The notes: a model not told the origin generated them from the letters alone. DNA of 47,859 bases from Pseudomonas sp. UBA2684 (GCA_002354655.1 DELY01000020.1:1-47859), one strand, 5' to 3'; positions 9,303 to 19,861 are shown, counted from the stretch's first letter. Program-made: numbers and translations.

Positions 9303-9827
9303 ATGAAAACCCTGATCGATCACCTGGCCCAATATGCGGCTTACCATCGCGACCGCCGCAATATCGCCAGCCATTTCATCGGTATTCCGCTGATCGTCCT
9401 GGCGGTGGCCGTGCTGCTGTCGCGCCCTGGCGTCGAATTGGCCGGCCTGTGGTGGTCGCCCGCGAGCCTCACCGCCCTGGCCGCCGGGCTGTTCTACCTG
9501 CGCCTGGACCTGCGTTTCGGCCTGCTTATGGCGGTGCTGCTGGGCTTGTGCCTGTGGGCCGGCGCGGCCCTGGCCGGGCAAACCACCGCCGTCTGGCTGA
9601 GCAGCGGTCTGGCGCTGTTCGTGATCGGCTGGATCATCCAATTCGTCGGTCACCATTACGAAGGACGCAAGCCGGCCTTCGTCGACGATGTCATGGGATT
9701 GGTGATCGGCCCGCTGTTCGTCGCGGCGGAGGCGGCCTTTCTGCTCGGCCTGCGTCATGAGGTGGAGCAGGCGATCGTGCAGCGTGCAGGGCCAACCTGC
9801 ATCCGCGAGAAAAAGGCGGCGGCTTGA
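9303..9827 (+). CDS. DUF962 / Mpo1-like membrane protein
   Basis: A 174-residue integral membrane protein with about four hydrophobic segments. It shows the family's conserved His residues: YHRDRRNIASHFIGIP near the N-terminus and VGHHYEGRKPAF near residue 118. The yeast relative Mpo1 (YGL010w) is an iron-dependent dioxygenase of 2-hydroxy fatty acids in phytosphingosine breakdown; the bacterial role is not established. The start has AAGGAC upstream. It stands alone, divergent from the Crp/Fnr gene. Confidence 0.82.
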   Translation: MKTLIDHLAQYAAYHRDRRNIASHFIGIPLIVLAVAVLLSRPGVELAGLWWSPASLTALAAGLFYLRLDLRFGLLMAVLLGLCLWAGAALAGQTTAVWLSSGLALFVIGWIIQFVGHHYEGRKPAFVDDVMGLVIGPLFVAAEAAFLLGLRHEVEQAIVQRAGPTCIREKKAAA

Positions 9828-9923
9828 CCGCGCTCATCTCCGCGCGCTCATACGAGCGGCGCGAACGACAACTCTAGGGTCTGGTCAGTCACGGGCTTGC
9901 TCGCGATGTATCGCGGGCATGGC

Positions 9924-10667
9924 CTAGTACATCGCCATCCACTGCTTGGTCAGGGCGCGGCTGTGGCGGTCCACGGTGATCGGCGCGAACGGTCGGCCGG
10001 AGACGCTTTCCAGGGTATTGCTCTTGCTGTTCATGTCGCTCAGCGCGGCTTTCAGGTATTCCCAGCGCACTTTCAACTTGCCGATGCTCGGGTCGGCCTT
10101 GTTGTCCAGTGTCGCCAGCTCTTGGTCGATGGCCGGCACCAGCAGGCGTTCGTCCTGGCCGAGGTAGGTGTCCGGTTGTTCGCGGGCGATTTCGAAACTG
10201 CCCATGTAGGAACGGCTGAGGTATTGCACCGCGAGGTATTCGACCTTGGCCGACAACTCGCTGCTGCCCGCGCGCGGTTGTTGCCGGGCGGCGTGGAGAA
10301 AATCGCGCAGCGCCTTGCTCAGTTCCTGTGCGTAGCCCCAGGGCAGATCTTCTTCATTGGGGCCAAAGGAAACACCGCGGCGCAGTTGGGTAACAAGCTC
10401 AAGGTGTGTGCTGCGCAGCCCATCGCTGGGCTGCGGAAGGCTCTGCATCGCGGCTGCCAGGGTTTGGATGTCGCTGTCCAGGCGGGCCTGGTGGCTCTTC
10501 TGGAAACCCTCGCCGCGTAACAACATCAGGCTACTGGTGGCGCGGCTGGCGTAGACCTGAACCTGTTCCTGGGGGGTGACCGCTTCGGCGAAGGCCATCG
10601 GCGAGAGGCTCGCGAGGAGGCCGAGGGTTGAGATAAACAGATGACGAAACAACGACTTAAAACGCAT
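9924..10667 (-). CDS. secreted protein of unknown function
   Basis: A 247-residue protein with a clear Sec signal peptide (basic MRFKSLFRH, hydrophobic core, cleavage probably after AFA near residue 27). The mature part is helical and rich in Gln, Leu and Ser, without Cys or recognisable catalytic motifs. AAGGAG lies upstream of the start. It is presumed periplasmic. It follows the cysA end on the same strand about 200 bases downstream, but a hairpin lies between, so co-transcription is doubtful. I do not recognise a family. Confidence 0.75.
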   Translation of the reverse strand: MRFKSLFRHLFISTLGLLASLSPMAFAEAVTPQEQVQVYASRATSSLMLLRGEGFQKSHQARLDSDIQTLAAAMQSLPQPSDGLRSTHLELVTQLRRGVSFGPNEEDLPWGYAQELSKALRDFLHAARQQPRAGSSELSAKVEYLAVQYLSRSYMGSFEIAREQPDTYLGQDERLLVPAIDQELATLDNKADPSIGKLKVRWEYLKAALSDMNSKSNTLESVSGRPFAPITVDRHSRALTKQWMAMY

Positions 10668-10761
10668 TCCGGGGTGCTCCTTATTATTGTTGTGAGCAGT
10701 GCGGAGGGAGAATCAGCGCATGCATACGCCTGGTAATAGGTTACTGCGCACGCTTACGCAA

Positions 10762-10785
10762 GAAATTACTCGAAAGAGTGATTTC
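10762..10785 (-). terminator. possible terminator hairpin after cysA
   Basis: GAAATTACTC, loop GAAA, GAGTGATTTC: a 10-base stem with one wobble pair. Read on the minus strand it follows cysA and is followed by TTGCG, a poor T-run. Termination is therefore only likely, not certain. Confidence 0.45.
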
Positions 10786-10863
10786 GTCGGAAATCGGCCC
10801 TTACTTGTGGCTGGCCCACCTCACCCGAGCAGGCCACTGCGCTGTATCGGCGTTCAGCCCAGC

Positions 10864-11853
10864 CTACGCCGGGTGGCGCGGCTGGCCGGCCTTGGGTTTG
10901 AAGTACAGGGTTTCACCGCGGCTTAGATTGGCCAGGCTGGCGTGATCCTTGGCCACTTCGGCCTCGATCGGTTCGGCCTGGCCTGGAACCTTGAGAGTCA
11001 CCCGGGTGATTGCGCCGAGCGGCCGGATATCGCGCACTTCACCGGCCTGGTGGCCTGCTTCGGCCTGACGCGAGAGGTGAATCTCGTGCGGGCGGAACAG
11101 CACGTGGGTGTCGTTGCCAACGTACAGACGGTTGGCATCGCCGAGGAAGTGGTAAACGAAATCGCTGGCCGGTTGCTCATAGACCTCGCCCGGCGAGCCG
11201 ATCTGTTCGATCACGCCCTTGTTCATCACCACGATGCGATCCGCCACTTCCATGGCTTCTTCCTGATCGTGAGTGACGAATACCGAGGTCAGGTGCACCT
11301 CCTCGTGCAGGCGTGCCAGCCAGCGGCGCAGTTCTTTGCGCACCTTGGCATCCAGCGCGCCGAAGGGCTCGTCGAGCAACAGCACTTTCGGCTCCACCGC
11401 CAGGGCGCGGGCCAGGGCAATGCGCTGACGCTGGCCGCCAGACAACTGCTCCGGGTAGCGGTCGGCCAGCCAGTCGAGCTGCACCAGGTCGAGCAAATCG
11501 TGAACCTTTTTCTTGATCACGTTCTCGTTCGGCCGCTCGCCCTTGGGCTTCATGCGCAGGCCGAAGGCGACGTTGTCGAACACTGTCATATGGCGGAACA
11601 GCGCGTAATGCTGAAAGACGAAACCGACGTTGCGGTCGCGCACGTCATGCCGCGACACGTCTTCACCATGGAACTGGATGCTGCCGCTGTCCGGGGTTTC
11701 CAGGCCGGCGATGATCCGCAGCAAGGTGGTCTTGCCGCAGCCCGATGGGCCGAGCAAGGCCACCAACTCGCCGCTCTGGATATTCAGGTTGATGTCGTTC
11801 AGCGCCTTGAACGCATTGAAGTTCTTGCTGACGTTGCTGATCTCGATACTCAT
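10864..11853 (-). CDS. cysA: sulfate/thiosulfate ABC transporter ATP-binding protein CysA
   Basis: A 329-residue ATPase. Walker [10 protein letters not shown] (about residue 34), signature [15 protein letters not shown], Walker [12 protein letters not shown] and switch His in [12 protein letters not shown] are all intact. A C-terminal TOBE-like regulatory domain follows. It powers sulfate or thiosulfate import with CysT, CysW and the periplasmic binding protein. It is the last gene of sbp-cysT-cysW-cysA; only three bases separate it from the cysW stop, so they are co-translated. Confidence 0.96.
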   Translation of the reverse strand: MSIEISNVSKNFNAFKALNDINLNIQSGELVALLGPSGCGKTTLLRIIAGLETPDSGSIQFHGEDVSRHDVRDRNVGFVFQHYALFRHMTVFDNVAFGLRMKPKGERPNENVIKKKVHDLLDLVQLDWLADRYPEQLSGGQRQRIALARALAVEPKVLLLDEPFGALDAKVRKELRRWLARLHEEVHLTSVFVTHDQEEAMEVADRIVVMNKGVIEQIGSPGEVYEQPASDFVYHFLGDANRLYVGNDTHVLFRPHEIHLSRQAEAGHQAGEVRDIRPLGAITRVTLKVPGQAEPIEAEVAKDHASLANLSRGETLYFKPKAGQPRHPA

Positions 11854-11856
11854 GAC

Positions 11857-12729
11857 TTATTCCTCGCCCGCACTGGCTTTCAGGCGGTTGATCCGTGATT
11901 CGCTCCACTGCTTGAGCAGCAGGATAAACAGCGCCAGCAACAGCAGCAGGCTGGCGACGCTGAAAGCGGCGACGTGGTTGTACTCGTTGTAGAGAATCTC
12001 GACGTGCAGCGGCAGCGTGTTGGTGTAGCCACGGATATGCCCGGACACCACCGACACCGCGCCGAATTCACCCATGGCCCGAGCCGTACACAGCACCACG
12101 CCGTAGATCAGGCCCCATTTGATGTTCGGCAGGGTCACGTGCCAGAACATCTGCCAGCCGTTGGCCCCAAGCAGACGCGCGGCCTCCTCTTCCTGGGTGC
12201 CCTGCTCCTGCATCAGCGGAATCAGCTCGCGGGCGACAAAGGGCACGGTGACAAACACCGTGGCCAGCACGATGCCCGGCAGGGCAAAGATGATCTGGAT
12301 ATCGCGGTCCTGTAGCCATTCGCCGAAGAAGCCTTGCGCGCCGAACAACAGCACGTAGACCAGGCCGGCGATCACCGGCGACACCGAAAACGGCAGGTCG
12401 ATCAGGGTCACCAGGATGCTCTTGCCGCGGAACTCGTACTTGCTCACGCACCAAGCAGCCGCTACGCCAAACACCAGATTCAGCGGCACCGAAATGCCCA
12501 CGGCGAGCAGCGTCAGCTTCAGCGCGGAGAGGGCGTCCGCTTCGAAGATCGCGCCGAAGAAGGTGCCGAAGCCGTGCTTCAGCGCCTCACTCAGCACCAC
12601 CAGCAAGGGCAGCAGCAGAAACAGCACAAACACTAGCCAGGCGCTGCCGATCAGCAGCCGGCGACCCAGCACGTTGCCGCGCCGAGCGGCGTTGGCAGAG
12701 GCTGAAGCGGTCAGGGTTACAGAAGACAT
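11857..12729 (-). CDS. cysW: sulfate ABC transporter permease CysW
   Basis: A 290-residue inner-membrane permease with about six hydrophobic segments and the ABC permease EAA loop ([19 protein letters not shown]). It pairs with CysT to form the sulfate channel. The start lies 10 bases after the cysT stop, with GAGGTCACC before the ATG acting as ribosome binding site. Length is normal for CysW. Confidence 0.95.
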   Translation of the reverse strand: MSSVTLTASASANAARRGNVLGRRLLIGSAWLVFVLFLLLPLLVVLSEALKHGFGTFFGAIFEADALSALKLTLLAVGISVPLNLVFGVAAAWCVSKYEFRGKSILVTLIDLPFSVSPVIAGLVYVLLFGAQGFFGEWLQDRDIQIIFALPGIVLATVFVTVPFVARELIPLMQEQGTQEEEAARLLGANGWQMFWHVTLPNIKWGLIYGVVLCTARAMGEFGAVSVVSGHIRGYTNTLPLHVEILYNEYNHVAAFSVASLLLLLALFILLLKQWSESRINRLKASAGEE

Positions 12730-12739
12730 GGTGACCTCC

Positions 12740-13558
12740 TCAGGATTTGCCGATCTGCCGCTGCAGCAGATTGATCAGCAGCAGCAGAATGAAAGACACC
12801 ACCAGCATCAGCACGCCAATCGCGGTGGCACCGGTGTAGTCGTACTGGTCGAGCTTGACCATGATCAGCAGCGGCAGGATCTCGGTCTTCATCGGCATAT
12901 TGCCGGCAATAAAGATCACCGAGCCGTACTCGCCCACACCGCGGGCGAAAGCCAGGGAAAACCCGGTCAACCAGGCCGGCAGCAAGGCCGGCAGCAACAC
13001 ATAGCGGAACACCTGCAACGGCTTGGCACCCAGGCAGGCGGCCGCTTCTTCGACCTCGCGGGGGATATCGGCCAGCACCGGTTGCAGGGTGCGCACCACG
13101 AACGGCAGGGTGACGAAGGTCAGCGCCAGGGTGATACCGAGCGGCGTGTAGGCGATCTTGAAGCCCAGGTCGGTGGCGAACTGGCCGACCAATCCGCTGG
13201 GGGCATACAAGGCGGTCAGGGCAATACCGGCAACGGCAGTGGGCAGGGCGAAGGGCAGGTCGATCATCGCTTCGATGACCTTACGTCCTGGGAAGGTGTA
13301 ACGCACCAATGCCCAGGCCAGCAATGTGCCGATAATGCCGTTGATGATGGCGGCGGCGAAGGCGGTGGCGAAGCTCAGTTTGAGCGCAGCCAGTACCCGC
13401 GGCGCGGAAATGATGGCCCAGAACTCACTCCAGGTGAGCTGAGCGGCGTGGACAAACATGGCACCCAGAGGAATCAGCACCAACAGACTGAGGTACACCA
13501 GGGTGTAGCCCAGCGTCAGCCCGAAGCCGGGTATGACGGGGGAAGTACGACGAGACAT
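12740..13558 (-). CDS. cysT: sulfate ABC transporter permease CysT
   Basis: A 272-residue permease with about six membrane segments and an EAA loop ([18 protein letters not shown]). The start is taken at [13 protein letters not shown], which has AAAGGACAG upstream; the frame stays open further but runs into repeat sequence. It forms the channel with CysW. A 203-base spacer containing two palindrome families separates it from sbp. Confidence 0.95.
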   Translation of the reverse strand: MSRRTSPVIPGFGLTLGYTLVYLSLLVLIPLGAMFVHAAQLTWSEFWAIISAPRVLAALKLSFATAFAAAIINGIIGTLLAWALVRYTFPGRKVIEAMIDLPFALPTAVAGIALTALYAPSGLVGQFATDLGFKIAYTPLGITLALTFVTLPFVVRTLQPVLADIPREVEEAAACLGAKPLQVFRYVLLPALLPAWLTGFSLAFARGVGEYGSVIFIAGNMPMKTEILPLLIMVKLDQYDYTGATAIGVLMLVVSFILLLLINLLQRQIGKS

Positions 13559-13599
13559 TGTCTGTCCTTTCTCTGCGTTGGAACGCGGTAAGCGCGTAG

Positions 13600-13626
13600 G
13601 GTGGACATGCCGCAGGCTTGTCCACC
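13600..13626. repeat. GGTGGACA palindrome, copy 3
   Basis: GGTGGACA, loop ATGCCGCAGGC-type, TGTCCACC, lying between sbp and cysT within the sulfate operon. Confidence 0.75.
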
Positions 13627-13632
13627 GGATTG

Positions 13633-13746
13633 GTTGGCTGAGGCGTAGGGTGGGTTGAAGAACCGTAGGATGGGTTGAGCCTGCGATACCCATCGCGGCG
13701 TATCGGTCGGAATCCGATGGGTATCGCTTCGCTCAACCCATCCTAC
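13633..13746. repeat. GTAGGATGGGTTGAGC palindrome, copy 1
   Basis: GTAGGATGGGTTGAGC (13668-13683 region) with CGATACCCATCG pairs with CGATGGGTATCGCTTCGCTC-AACCCATCCTACG. A partial extra left arm (GTAGGGTGGGTTGA) precedes it. Related copies are at 30575-30663 and 47171-47350. It forms a long hairpin between sbp and cysT. Confidence 0.8.
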
Positions 13747-13761
13747 GTTCGCTCTTCGAGC

Positions 13762-14769
13762 TCATTGCGCCTGGTAGATCTGGTCGAACACTCCGCCATC
13801 GTTGAAGAACTTCGGCTGTGCGGTTTTCCAGCCGTTGAAGTCCTTGTCGATGGTCACCAGCTTGAGCTCGGGGAACTGCTGGCTGAACTCGCTGGCCACT
13901 GCCTGGTTGCGTGGGCGGTAGAAGTGTTTGGCGGCAATGCGCTGGCCTTCATCGCTGTACAGGTAGTTGAGGTAGGCCTCGGCGACTTTACGCGTGCCTT
14001 TGCGCTCGACGTTCTTGTCGACCACCGCCACCGGCGGCTCGGCGAGGATCGACAGCGACGGCGCGACGATCTCGAAGTTCGCCCCCCCTTCTTCCTTCAG
14101 CGCCAGGAAGGCTTCGTTTTCCCAGGCCAGCAGCACGTCGCCGATGTTGTTGTTGACGAAGGTGATGGTCGAGCCGCGCGCGCCGGTGTCCAGGACCGGA
14201 ACGTTCTTGTAGAGCTTCTCGACGAATTCCTGAGCCTTGGCTTCGCTGCCGTATTTCTGCTGGGCGAAAGCCCAGGCGGCGAGGAAGTTCCAGCGTGCGC
14301 CGCCGGAGGTTTTCGGGTTCGGGGTGATCACTTCCACGCCCGGCTTGACCAGGTCGTCCCAATCCTTGATGCCTTGCGGGTTGCCCTTGCGCACCAGGAA
14401 CACGATGGTCGAGGTGTACGGCGTGCTCGATTCGGGCAGGCGGCTCTGCCAGTCCGCCGGGATCAGCTTGCCGAGCTTGTGCAGCTCGTCGATATCGCCG
14501 GCCAGGGCCAGGGTCACCACGTCGGCACGCAGGCCGTCGATCACCGCACGGGCCTGCTTGCCCGAACCGCCATGGGATTGCTGAATGGTCAGGGCTTCAT
14601 GGCCCTGGGCTTGCCAGTGCTGGTTGAACGCGGCGTTGTACTCGCTGTACAGCTCGCGGGTCGGATCGTAAGAAACGTTGAGCAGGGTTTCGGCGGCTAC
14701 CGGACCGGCGACCCCCGTAATAGCCAGTGCGCTGGCAAGGGCGGCGAAAGCAAAGCGGCGAATGGACAT
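13762..14769 (-). CDS. sbp: periplasmic sulfate-binding protein
   Basis: A 335-residue binding protein with a Sec signal peptide ([19 protein letters not shown]..., cleavage about AAE near residue 27). Family motifs are [26 protein letters not shown] and PKTSGGARW, the loops that bind the tetrahedral anion. It delivers sulfate to CysTW-CysA. TAGGAG lies upstream of the ATG. It is the first transport gene of the operon; the hairpins downstream may let it be made in excess over the permeases. Confidence 0.95.
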   Translation of the reverse strand: MSIRRFAFAALASALAITGVAGPVAAETLLNVSYDPTRELYSEYNAAFNQHWQAQGHEALTIQQSHGGSGKQARAVIDGLRADVVTLALAGDIDELHKLGKLIPADWQSRLPESSTPYTSTIVFLVRKGNPQGIKDWDDLVKPGVEVITPNPKTSGGARWNFLAAWAFAQQKYGSEAKAQEFVEKLYKNVPVLDTGARGSTITFVNNNIGDVLLAWENEAFLALKEEGGANFEIVAPSLSILAEPPVAVVDKNVERKGTRKVAEAYLNYLYSDEGQRIAAKHFYRPRNQAVASEFSQQFPELKLVTIDKDFNGWKTAQPKFFNDGGVFDQIYQAQ

Positions 14770-14937
14770 GGTGCAGCTCCTAAGCATTCAAACGTGTTGT
14801 GTGGGGGTAGCGGGCGTTGCATCGATCAGCGGCGCATTCGCGGGCGACAGCTGCAGTACCGGTGGTGTGCGTGCATGGCGATGGGTCTCTCATGGTCACG
14901 CCCTCCGGTTGTCCAGTCGGGCTTGCGGTGTGGCGGG

Positions 14938-15114
14938 TCAGGCGTGCTTGCTGGCAGGCGGTTGCCGGCGGAATTTTTCCTTGCGCTCGATCTGCACCAC
15001 CTGGCCGTTGTGCACGGTGATTTCCACCGAGCCGAATTTCAGGCCATGCAGGGCACTCTGGATCTCGCGCAGGATGCTGGCGTCGTCCTGGCCGTCGAGG
15101 AGGGTTGCGGTCAT
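14938..15114 (-). CDS. small DUF2292 (YezD-like) protein
   Basis: A 58-residue protein matching the DUF2292 pattern: a helix (DASILREIQSALHGLKFGSV) followed by the strand segment VEITVHNGQVVQIERKEKFR. Start ATG 15114 has AAGGAGCA upstream. Members often sit beside sulfate-uptake or sulfur-assimilation genes, as here and at PAO1 PA0284, but the function is unknown. It is probably transcribed ahead of sbp from the AT-rich region at 15160-15345. Confidence 0.85.
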   Translation of the reverse strand: MTATLLDGQDDASILREIQSALHGLKFGSVEITVHNGQVVQIERKEKFRRQPPASKHA

Positions 15115-15200
15115 TGCGTATGCTCCTTGGAATCCCCTGTTTGCAGCACTCATGTGCCGTCGTCGGCGGGTGTGGAGCGGATACTAGATGTGTCTAAATA

Positions 15201-15223
15201 TTCTTAAAAATACTGTTTAAGAA
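15201..15223. promoter_or_regulatory. palindromic operator candidate upstream of the sulfate operon
   Basis: TTCTTAAA, seven bases, TTTAAGAA: a perfect 8-base inverted repeat about 87 bases before the DUF2292 start, in an AT-rich stretch. It may be a binding site for a sulfur regulator such as CysB (inference). Confidence 0.5.
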
Positions 15224-15288
15224 CATTTATATTCCTTGAGGATATATAGAGGCGGTCGATTCAGGCTATGTCGTGATGTGTGTTTATG

Positions 15289-15312
15289 GAATAAGCAAAT
15301 AAATTCTTATTC
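15289..15312. promoter_or_regulatory. second palindrome in the sulfate/hydrolase divergent region
   Basis: GAATAAG, ten bases, CTTATTC, a perfect 7-base inverted repeat 63 bases before the divergent hydrolase start. Its sequence differs from the 15201 palindrome. Confidence 0.4.
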
Positions 15313-15374
15313 TTTTTGTTGTTGATTCATCCTGCCTACACTGCCGACCAAGCACCGTTATGGAGACGTCGCAG

Positions 15375-15953
15375 ATGCGCAATCAATCGATCCGTTACCT
15401 GATCGTGCCGGGCTGGCAAGGCTCGCCCGACGCGCATTGGCAAAGCCATTGGCAGCGCAGCCTGCCGAACAGCGCGCGGGTGCAGCAGGCCGACTGGCTG
15501 AGCCCGCGTCGCGAGGATTGGGTGGCCGAGTTGCAGCGCAGCATCGCCAGCGATCCGCGTCCGGTGATGCTGATTGCCCACAGCCTGGGCTGTATCACTG
15601 TGGCGCATTGGGCGGCGCAGGCACCCGCTGAGTTGCTGCGCCGGGTGCGCGGCGCCTTGCTGGTGGCGCCGGCGGATGTGCAGCGCGACAACTGCCCGCA
15701 AGCCTTGCGCAACTTTGCGCCGATCCCCGGTGATCTGCTGCCGTTTGCCAGCCAAGTGATCGGTTCGGACAACGATGCCGCCGCCAGTGCCGCGCGCGCC
15801 ATTGAACTGGCCCGCGACTGGGGTAGCGACGTGACGATTCTCCGTGGCGCCGGGCATATCAACGTTAAGTCCGGGCATCGGCGCTGGGAGCAGGGCTTCG
15901 CCTACCTCTACCGCTTGCAGAGTCGGATCGAGCAGCCGCGCTTGCGCGCCTAA
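15375..15953 (+). CDS. RBBP9/YdeN-type serine hydrolase
   Basis: A 192-residue alpha/beta hydrolase. VPGWQGSPDAHWQSHW near the N-terminus, the nucleophile elbow AHSLGC (Ser about residue 70) and a C-terminal GHIN (His) match the RBBP9 family. The acid is probably Asp in the GSDND segment. The start at MRNQSIRYL has GGAG nine bases upstream. The substrate is unknown. It is divergent from the DUF2292-sulfate operon and shares its AT-rich upstream region. Confidence 0.87.
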   Translation: MRNQSIRYLIVPGWQGSPDAHWQSHWQRSLPNSARVQQADWLSPRREDWVAELQRSIASDPRPVMLIAHSLGCITVAHWAAQAPAELLRRVRGALLVAPADVQRDNCPQALRNFAPIPGDLLPFASQVIGSDNDAAASAARAIELARDWGSDVTILRGAGHINVKSGHRRWEQGFAYLYRLQSRIEQPRLRA

Positions 15954-16026
15954 TCAGCGCTATCGCCAGCCAGCTGGCGCCTAGAAAAGCACTGCATGGA
16001 GAGCCGGCGGCAGTGGCTAAATCAAG

Positions 16027-16109
16027 GCGCTGTACCCGTTAAATGTTGATGTAGACCGCCGCTCCCACAAAAGCGTGGCTTCTCCTGCAACACGTAACTT
16101 GGACATAGC
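16027..16109. mobile_element. miniature element, collapsed copy (83 bases)
   Basis: Starts GCGCTGTACCCGTTAA and ends CACGTAACTTGGACATAGC, like the 148-base copies. Exactly 65 internal bases, carrying the first REP arm and most of the second, are missing; the joint is at a CCG present at both borders. It is flanked by CTAAATCAAG (16017-16026) and CTAAATCAAC (16110-16119), a 9/10 direct repeat of the target. Confidence 0.85.
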
Positions 16110-16222
16110 CTAAATCAACGGCATTCGCCGATTCGCCGGCCTTTGCCGCGGGGGCTTGGTGCAGGCAGCCGCCCCGCAAGTAAGCCGCGTCCCTGTGGGG
16201 CGCGGTTCTGGAGTCGTAGGTC

Positions 16223-17041
16223 ATGTCGTTTGCGCAGAACAGTCCACCACCCCTGACCTTCGCCGAGGCCGACAAGAGTCCGCTGAGCATCCGCGCCAAG
16301 GCGCTGGTGTTTATCGACCCGTTGTCGCGTCAGTTGCGCGAGCACGCCGAGGCCCTGGCGCCGGGCGTGCAGCCGCTGCTGATCCGTGGCGAAACCGGCA
16401 CCGGCAAAGAGCTGCTGGCGCGGCATATCCACCGGCTAAGCGAGCGCGGTGGCCTGTTCGTCTCGCTCAGCTGCGCGGCCATCAGCCCACAGTGGGGCGA
16501 AGCCGAGCTGTTCGGCCATACGCCGGGTACGCAGCGTGGGGCGGTCAGCAGCCGCGCCGGCTGGTTCGGTTCGGCCAACGGCGGGACCCTGTACCTGGAC
16601 GAGATCGCCGACCTGACCCCGGCCTTGCAGGTGAAACTGCTGGCGGCCCTGGAAACCCGCGAGGTCTACCGCGTCGGCGCGGCGCAGGCGATTCCCGTGG
16701 ATGTGCGGCTGATGGCCGCGAGCAGCATCGATCTCAGCCGGGCGGTGGCGGCCGGCACCTTCAACGAGCGCCTGTACACCTACCTGGGCGACGGCCAGTT
16801 GCGCTTCCCGGCGTTGCGCGAGCGGGTCGGCGATATTTTGCCGTTGGCCGAGTATTTTCTCGGCAGCCATGCCCAGCGTTTGGGCATGGCCATTCCCGTC
16901 ATCAGCCTGGAGGCGCAGCGGCTGCTGGAGACGCACAACTGGCCGGGTAACAGCCGCGAGCTGGAGAACGTTATCCATTTCGCCCTGCTGCTGGCCGGGA
17001 ACGCGGAGATTGGTCCGGCGCATCTGGAGTTGCCGGGGTAG
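16223..17041 (+). CDS. sigma-54 activator-type AAA+ protein lacking GAFTGA and HTH
   Basis: A 272-residue protein that is almost only the AAA+ domain of an enhancer-binding protein. Walker A GETGTGKE (about residues 56-63), Walker B GGTLYLDEIADL and the sensor II region WPGNSRELENVI are intact. Where GAFTGA should contact sigma-54, the sequence is PGTQRGAVSS. The protein stops at the linker, so there is no Fis-type DNA-binding domain, and the N-terminal 40 residues are not a known receiver or PAS. It cannot be a standard activator. It might partner another regulator or act on sigma-70 promoters. The start is supported by GGAG upstream (about 16210). It lies alone between the hydrolase and mod genes. 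Confidence 0.8.
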   Translation: MSFAQNSPPPLTFAEADKSPLSIRAKALVFIDPLSRQLREHAEALAPGVQPLLIRGETGTGKELLARHIHRLSERGGLFVSLSCAAISPQWGEAELFGHTPGTQRGAVSSRAGWFGSANGGTLYLDEIADLTPALQVKLLAALETREVYRVGAAQAIPVDVRLMAASSIDLSRAVAAGTFNERLYTYLGDGQLRFPALRERVGDILPLAEYFLGSHAQRLGMAIPVISLEAQRLLETHNWPGNSRELENVIHFALLLAGNAEIGPAHLELPG

Positions 17042-17078
17042 CGGGGTGCGGTATGACCTCAGGGGGCTGCGGTTGGCT

Positions 17079-17105
17079 GGTGGACAAGGCTTCGCCATGT
17101 CCACC
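17079..17105. repeat. GGTGGACA palindrome, copy 4
   Basis: GGTGGACA, loop AGGCTTCGCCA, TGTCCACC, between the 3' ends of the convergent AAA+ and modC genes. Confidence 0.75.
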
Positions 17106-17149
17106 CTACGGCGCTGGGATTGTCGACACGACGGGTGTAGGTCGGGGCG

Positions 17150-18283
17150 CTATGACCCTAGCAACGACACCGATTTGACCTGCGCCCACAGCCGTTGGCC
17201 GTTGTGGATCGCCAACTGGTCGAACGAGTAGCGGGTGATCCGCGCCAGCAGGCATTGCTCGCCCAGTCGAAGGGTCAGCAGCACCTGGGCGTCCAGCCGT
17301 TGCCAGGCGGCGACCTCCACCGGCAACAGGTTGAGCAGACTGCTGCCTTCGGCGCGGTGCAGGCTGAGGCTGATGTCGCGGGCCTTGATCTTCACCCGCA
17401 CGGCATGCCCGCTGGGCAGTGCGGTATGCGGCAGGCGCAGCTGCGCCGGGCTGCCGGCCAGGCTCAGGTGCAGCAGTTGGTAGGCGGCATCGTGGCCGCA
17501 GACCTGGCCGTCGATCACCGCTTCGGCGTCGTCGTCGCCAGCGAACGGCAGGTCGGCGCGCAGCAGGGTTTCCTTCAGCGGCCCGCTGGCGCGCACCTGG
17601 CCGTTTTCCAGCAGCACCAGGTGATCGGCCAGGCGCGCCACTTCGTCCGGCGCATGGCTGACATACAGCACGGGAATCTCCAGCTCCTGGTGCAGGCGTT
17701 CCAGGTAGGGCAGCACCTCCTGCTTGCGCTTGAGGTCGAGCGAGGCCAGCGGCTCGTCCATCAGCAGTAGCCGCGGGCTGGTCAGCAGCGCGCGGGCGAT
17801 GGCCACCCGCTGCCGCTCGCCGCCGGACAGGCTGGCCGGCATGCGCTGCAACAGGTGCTCGATGCCGAGCAGTTCCAGCGCCTGCTCCAGGGCCACTCGG
17901 CGACTGGCGGCGGCGATGCGTTGTTGGCCGAACGCCAGGTTGCGCCGCACGCTGAGGTGCGGGAACAGGTTGGCGTCCTGGAATACATAGCCGATCGGGC
18001 GCTGGTGCGGCGCGAGGAACTGGCCGCTGGCGCTGTCTTGCCACAGCTCGCCATTGACCCGCAGGTAGCCGTCGCGCGGCCGGTCAAGGCCGGCGAAGCA
18101 GCGCAGGCAACTGGTCTTGCCCGAGCCCGAGTGGCCGAACAGCGCGGTGACGCCACGTCCGGGCAGGTGTAGGTCGAGCGCCAGGGCAAAGCCGGGGTGC
18201 TCGATACGAAAGCGCGCCTGGATCAGGCCATCGCTCAGCGCAGTGGGCGGCGCGGCGCGGCGCCTGAACAGCTTGCCGATCAT
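17150..18283 (-). CDS. modC: molybdate ABC transporter ATP-binding protein ModC
   Basis: About 377 residues. Walker [10 protein letters not shown], signature [16 protein letters not shown] and Walker [13 protein letters not shown] are intact, and a C-terminal TOBE domain that binds molybdate follows (about residues 290-365). The start [10 protein letters not shown] overlaps the modB stop by four bases (ATGA), showing translational coupling; the frame is open far upstream but only as a shadow of modB and modA. It energises molybdate import. Confidence 0.93.
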   Translation of the reverse strand: MIGKLFRRRAAPPTALSDGLIQARFRIEHPGFALALDLHLPGRGVTALFGHSGSGKTSCLRCFAGLDRPRDGYLRVNGELWQDSASGQFLAPHQRPIGYVFQDANLFPHLSVRRNLAFGQQRIAAASRRVALEQALELLGIEHLLQRMPASLSGGERQRVAIARALLTSPRLLLMDEPLASLDLKRKQEVLPYLERLHQELEIPVLYVSHAPDEVARLADHLVLLENGQVRASGPLKETLLRADLPFAGDDDAEAVIDGQVCGHDAAYQLLHLSLAGSPAQLRLPHTALPSGHAVRVKIKARDISLSLHRAEGSSLLNLLPVEVAAWQRLDAQVLLTLRLGEQCLLARITRYSFDQLAIHNGQRLWAQVKSVSLLGS

Positions 18284-18960
18284 CGCCAGGCCTGCTGGCG
18301 GCTGCGCCCGGAATACAGGGCCAGCAGCACCACGAAGGAGAAGACCAGCATGCCGCCGGCTAGCCAATGGGCCTGGGCGTATTGCAGGCTTTCCACATGG
18401 TTGTAGATTTGCACCGAGGCGACCTGGGTCTTTCCGGGGATGTTGCCGCCGATCATCAGCACCACGCCGAATTCGCCGACGGTGTGGGCGAAGCCGAGTA
18501 CCGTGGCGGTGAGAAAGCCCGGCCTGGCCAGCGGCAGAACCACCGTGAAAAACGTATCCCAAGGGCCGGCGCGCAGGGTCGCGGCGGCCTCCAGAGGCGC
18601 GCGGCCGATGGCCTCGAAAGCGTTCTGCAAGGGCTGCACGACAAACGGCAATGAATAGAACACCGAGCCGATCACCAGGCCGCTGAAGGTGAACGTCAGG
18701 GTGCCCAGGCCGAGGCGCTCGGTCAGTTGGCCGACCGCGCCGTGCGGGCCCATGCTTACCAGCAGGTAGAAGCCGATCACCGTCGGCGGCAACACCAGCG
18801 GCAGGGCGACGATGGCGGCCAGCGGCCGTTTCAGCCAGGACTCGGTGCGCGCCAGCCACCAGGCGATGGGCGTGCCGACCAGCAGCAACACCACGGTGGT
18901 CAGCGAGGCCAGCCTGAGGGTCAGCAGAATGGCGTCTATATCGGCTTGGGTGAGTGGCAT
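18280..18960 (-). CDS. modB: molybdate ABC transporter permease ModB
   Basis: A 226-residue permease with about five membrane segments and an EAA loop ([20 protein letters not shown]). Length is typical for ModB. It sits nine bases after modA and overlaps modC, so modABC is one operon. Confidence 0.94.
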   Translation of the reverse strand: MPLTQADIDAILLTLRLASLTTVVLLLVGTPIAWWLARTESWLKRPLAAIVALPLVLPPTVIGFYLLVSMGPHGAVGQLTERLGLGTLTFTFSGLVIGSVFYSLPFVVQPLQNAFEAIGRAPLEAAATLRAGPWDTFFTVVLPLARPGFLTATVLGFAHTVGEFGVVLMIGGNIPGKTQVASVQIYNHVESLQYAQAHWLAGGMLVFSFVVLLALYSGRSRQQAWR

Positions 18961-18969
18961 CGCGGGGGG

Positions 18970-19762
<793 letters not shown>

Positions 19763-19861
19763 CTTGGCCAAGGTTAGCGCATGGAGGCGTCCAGGTGCGA
19801 TGCGGCCTGAGGAATGTCGGCATCTTGGTAATAGCTGACTGCTAAGTCAAGTGGCTTCGCT

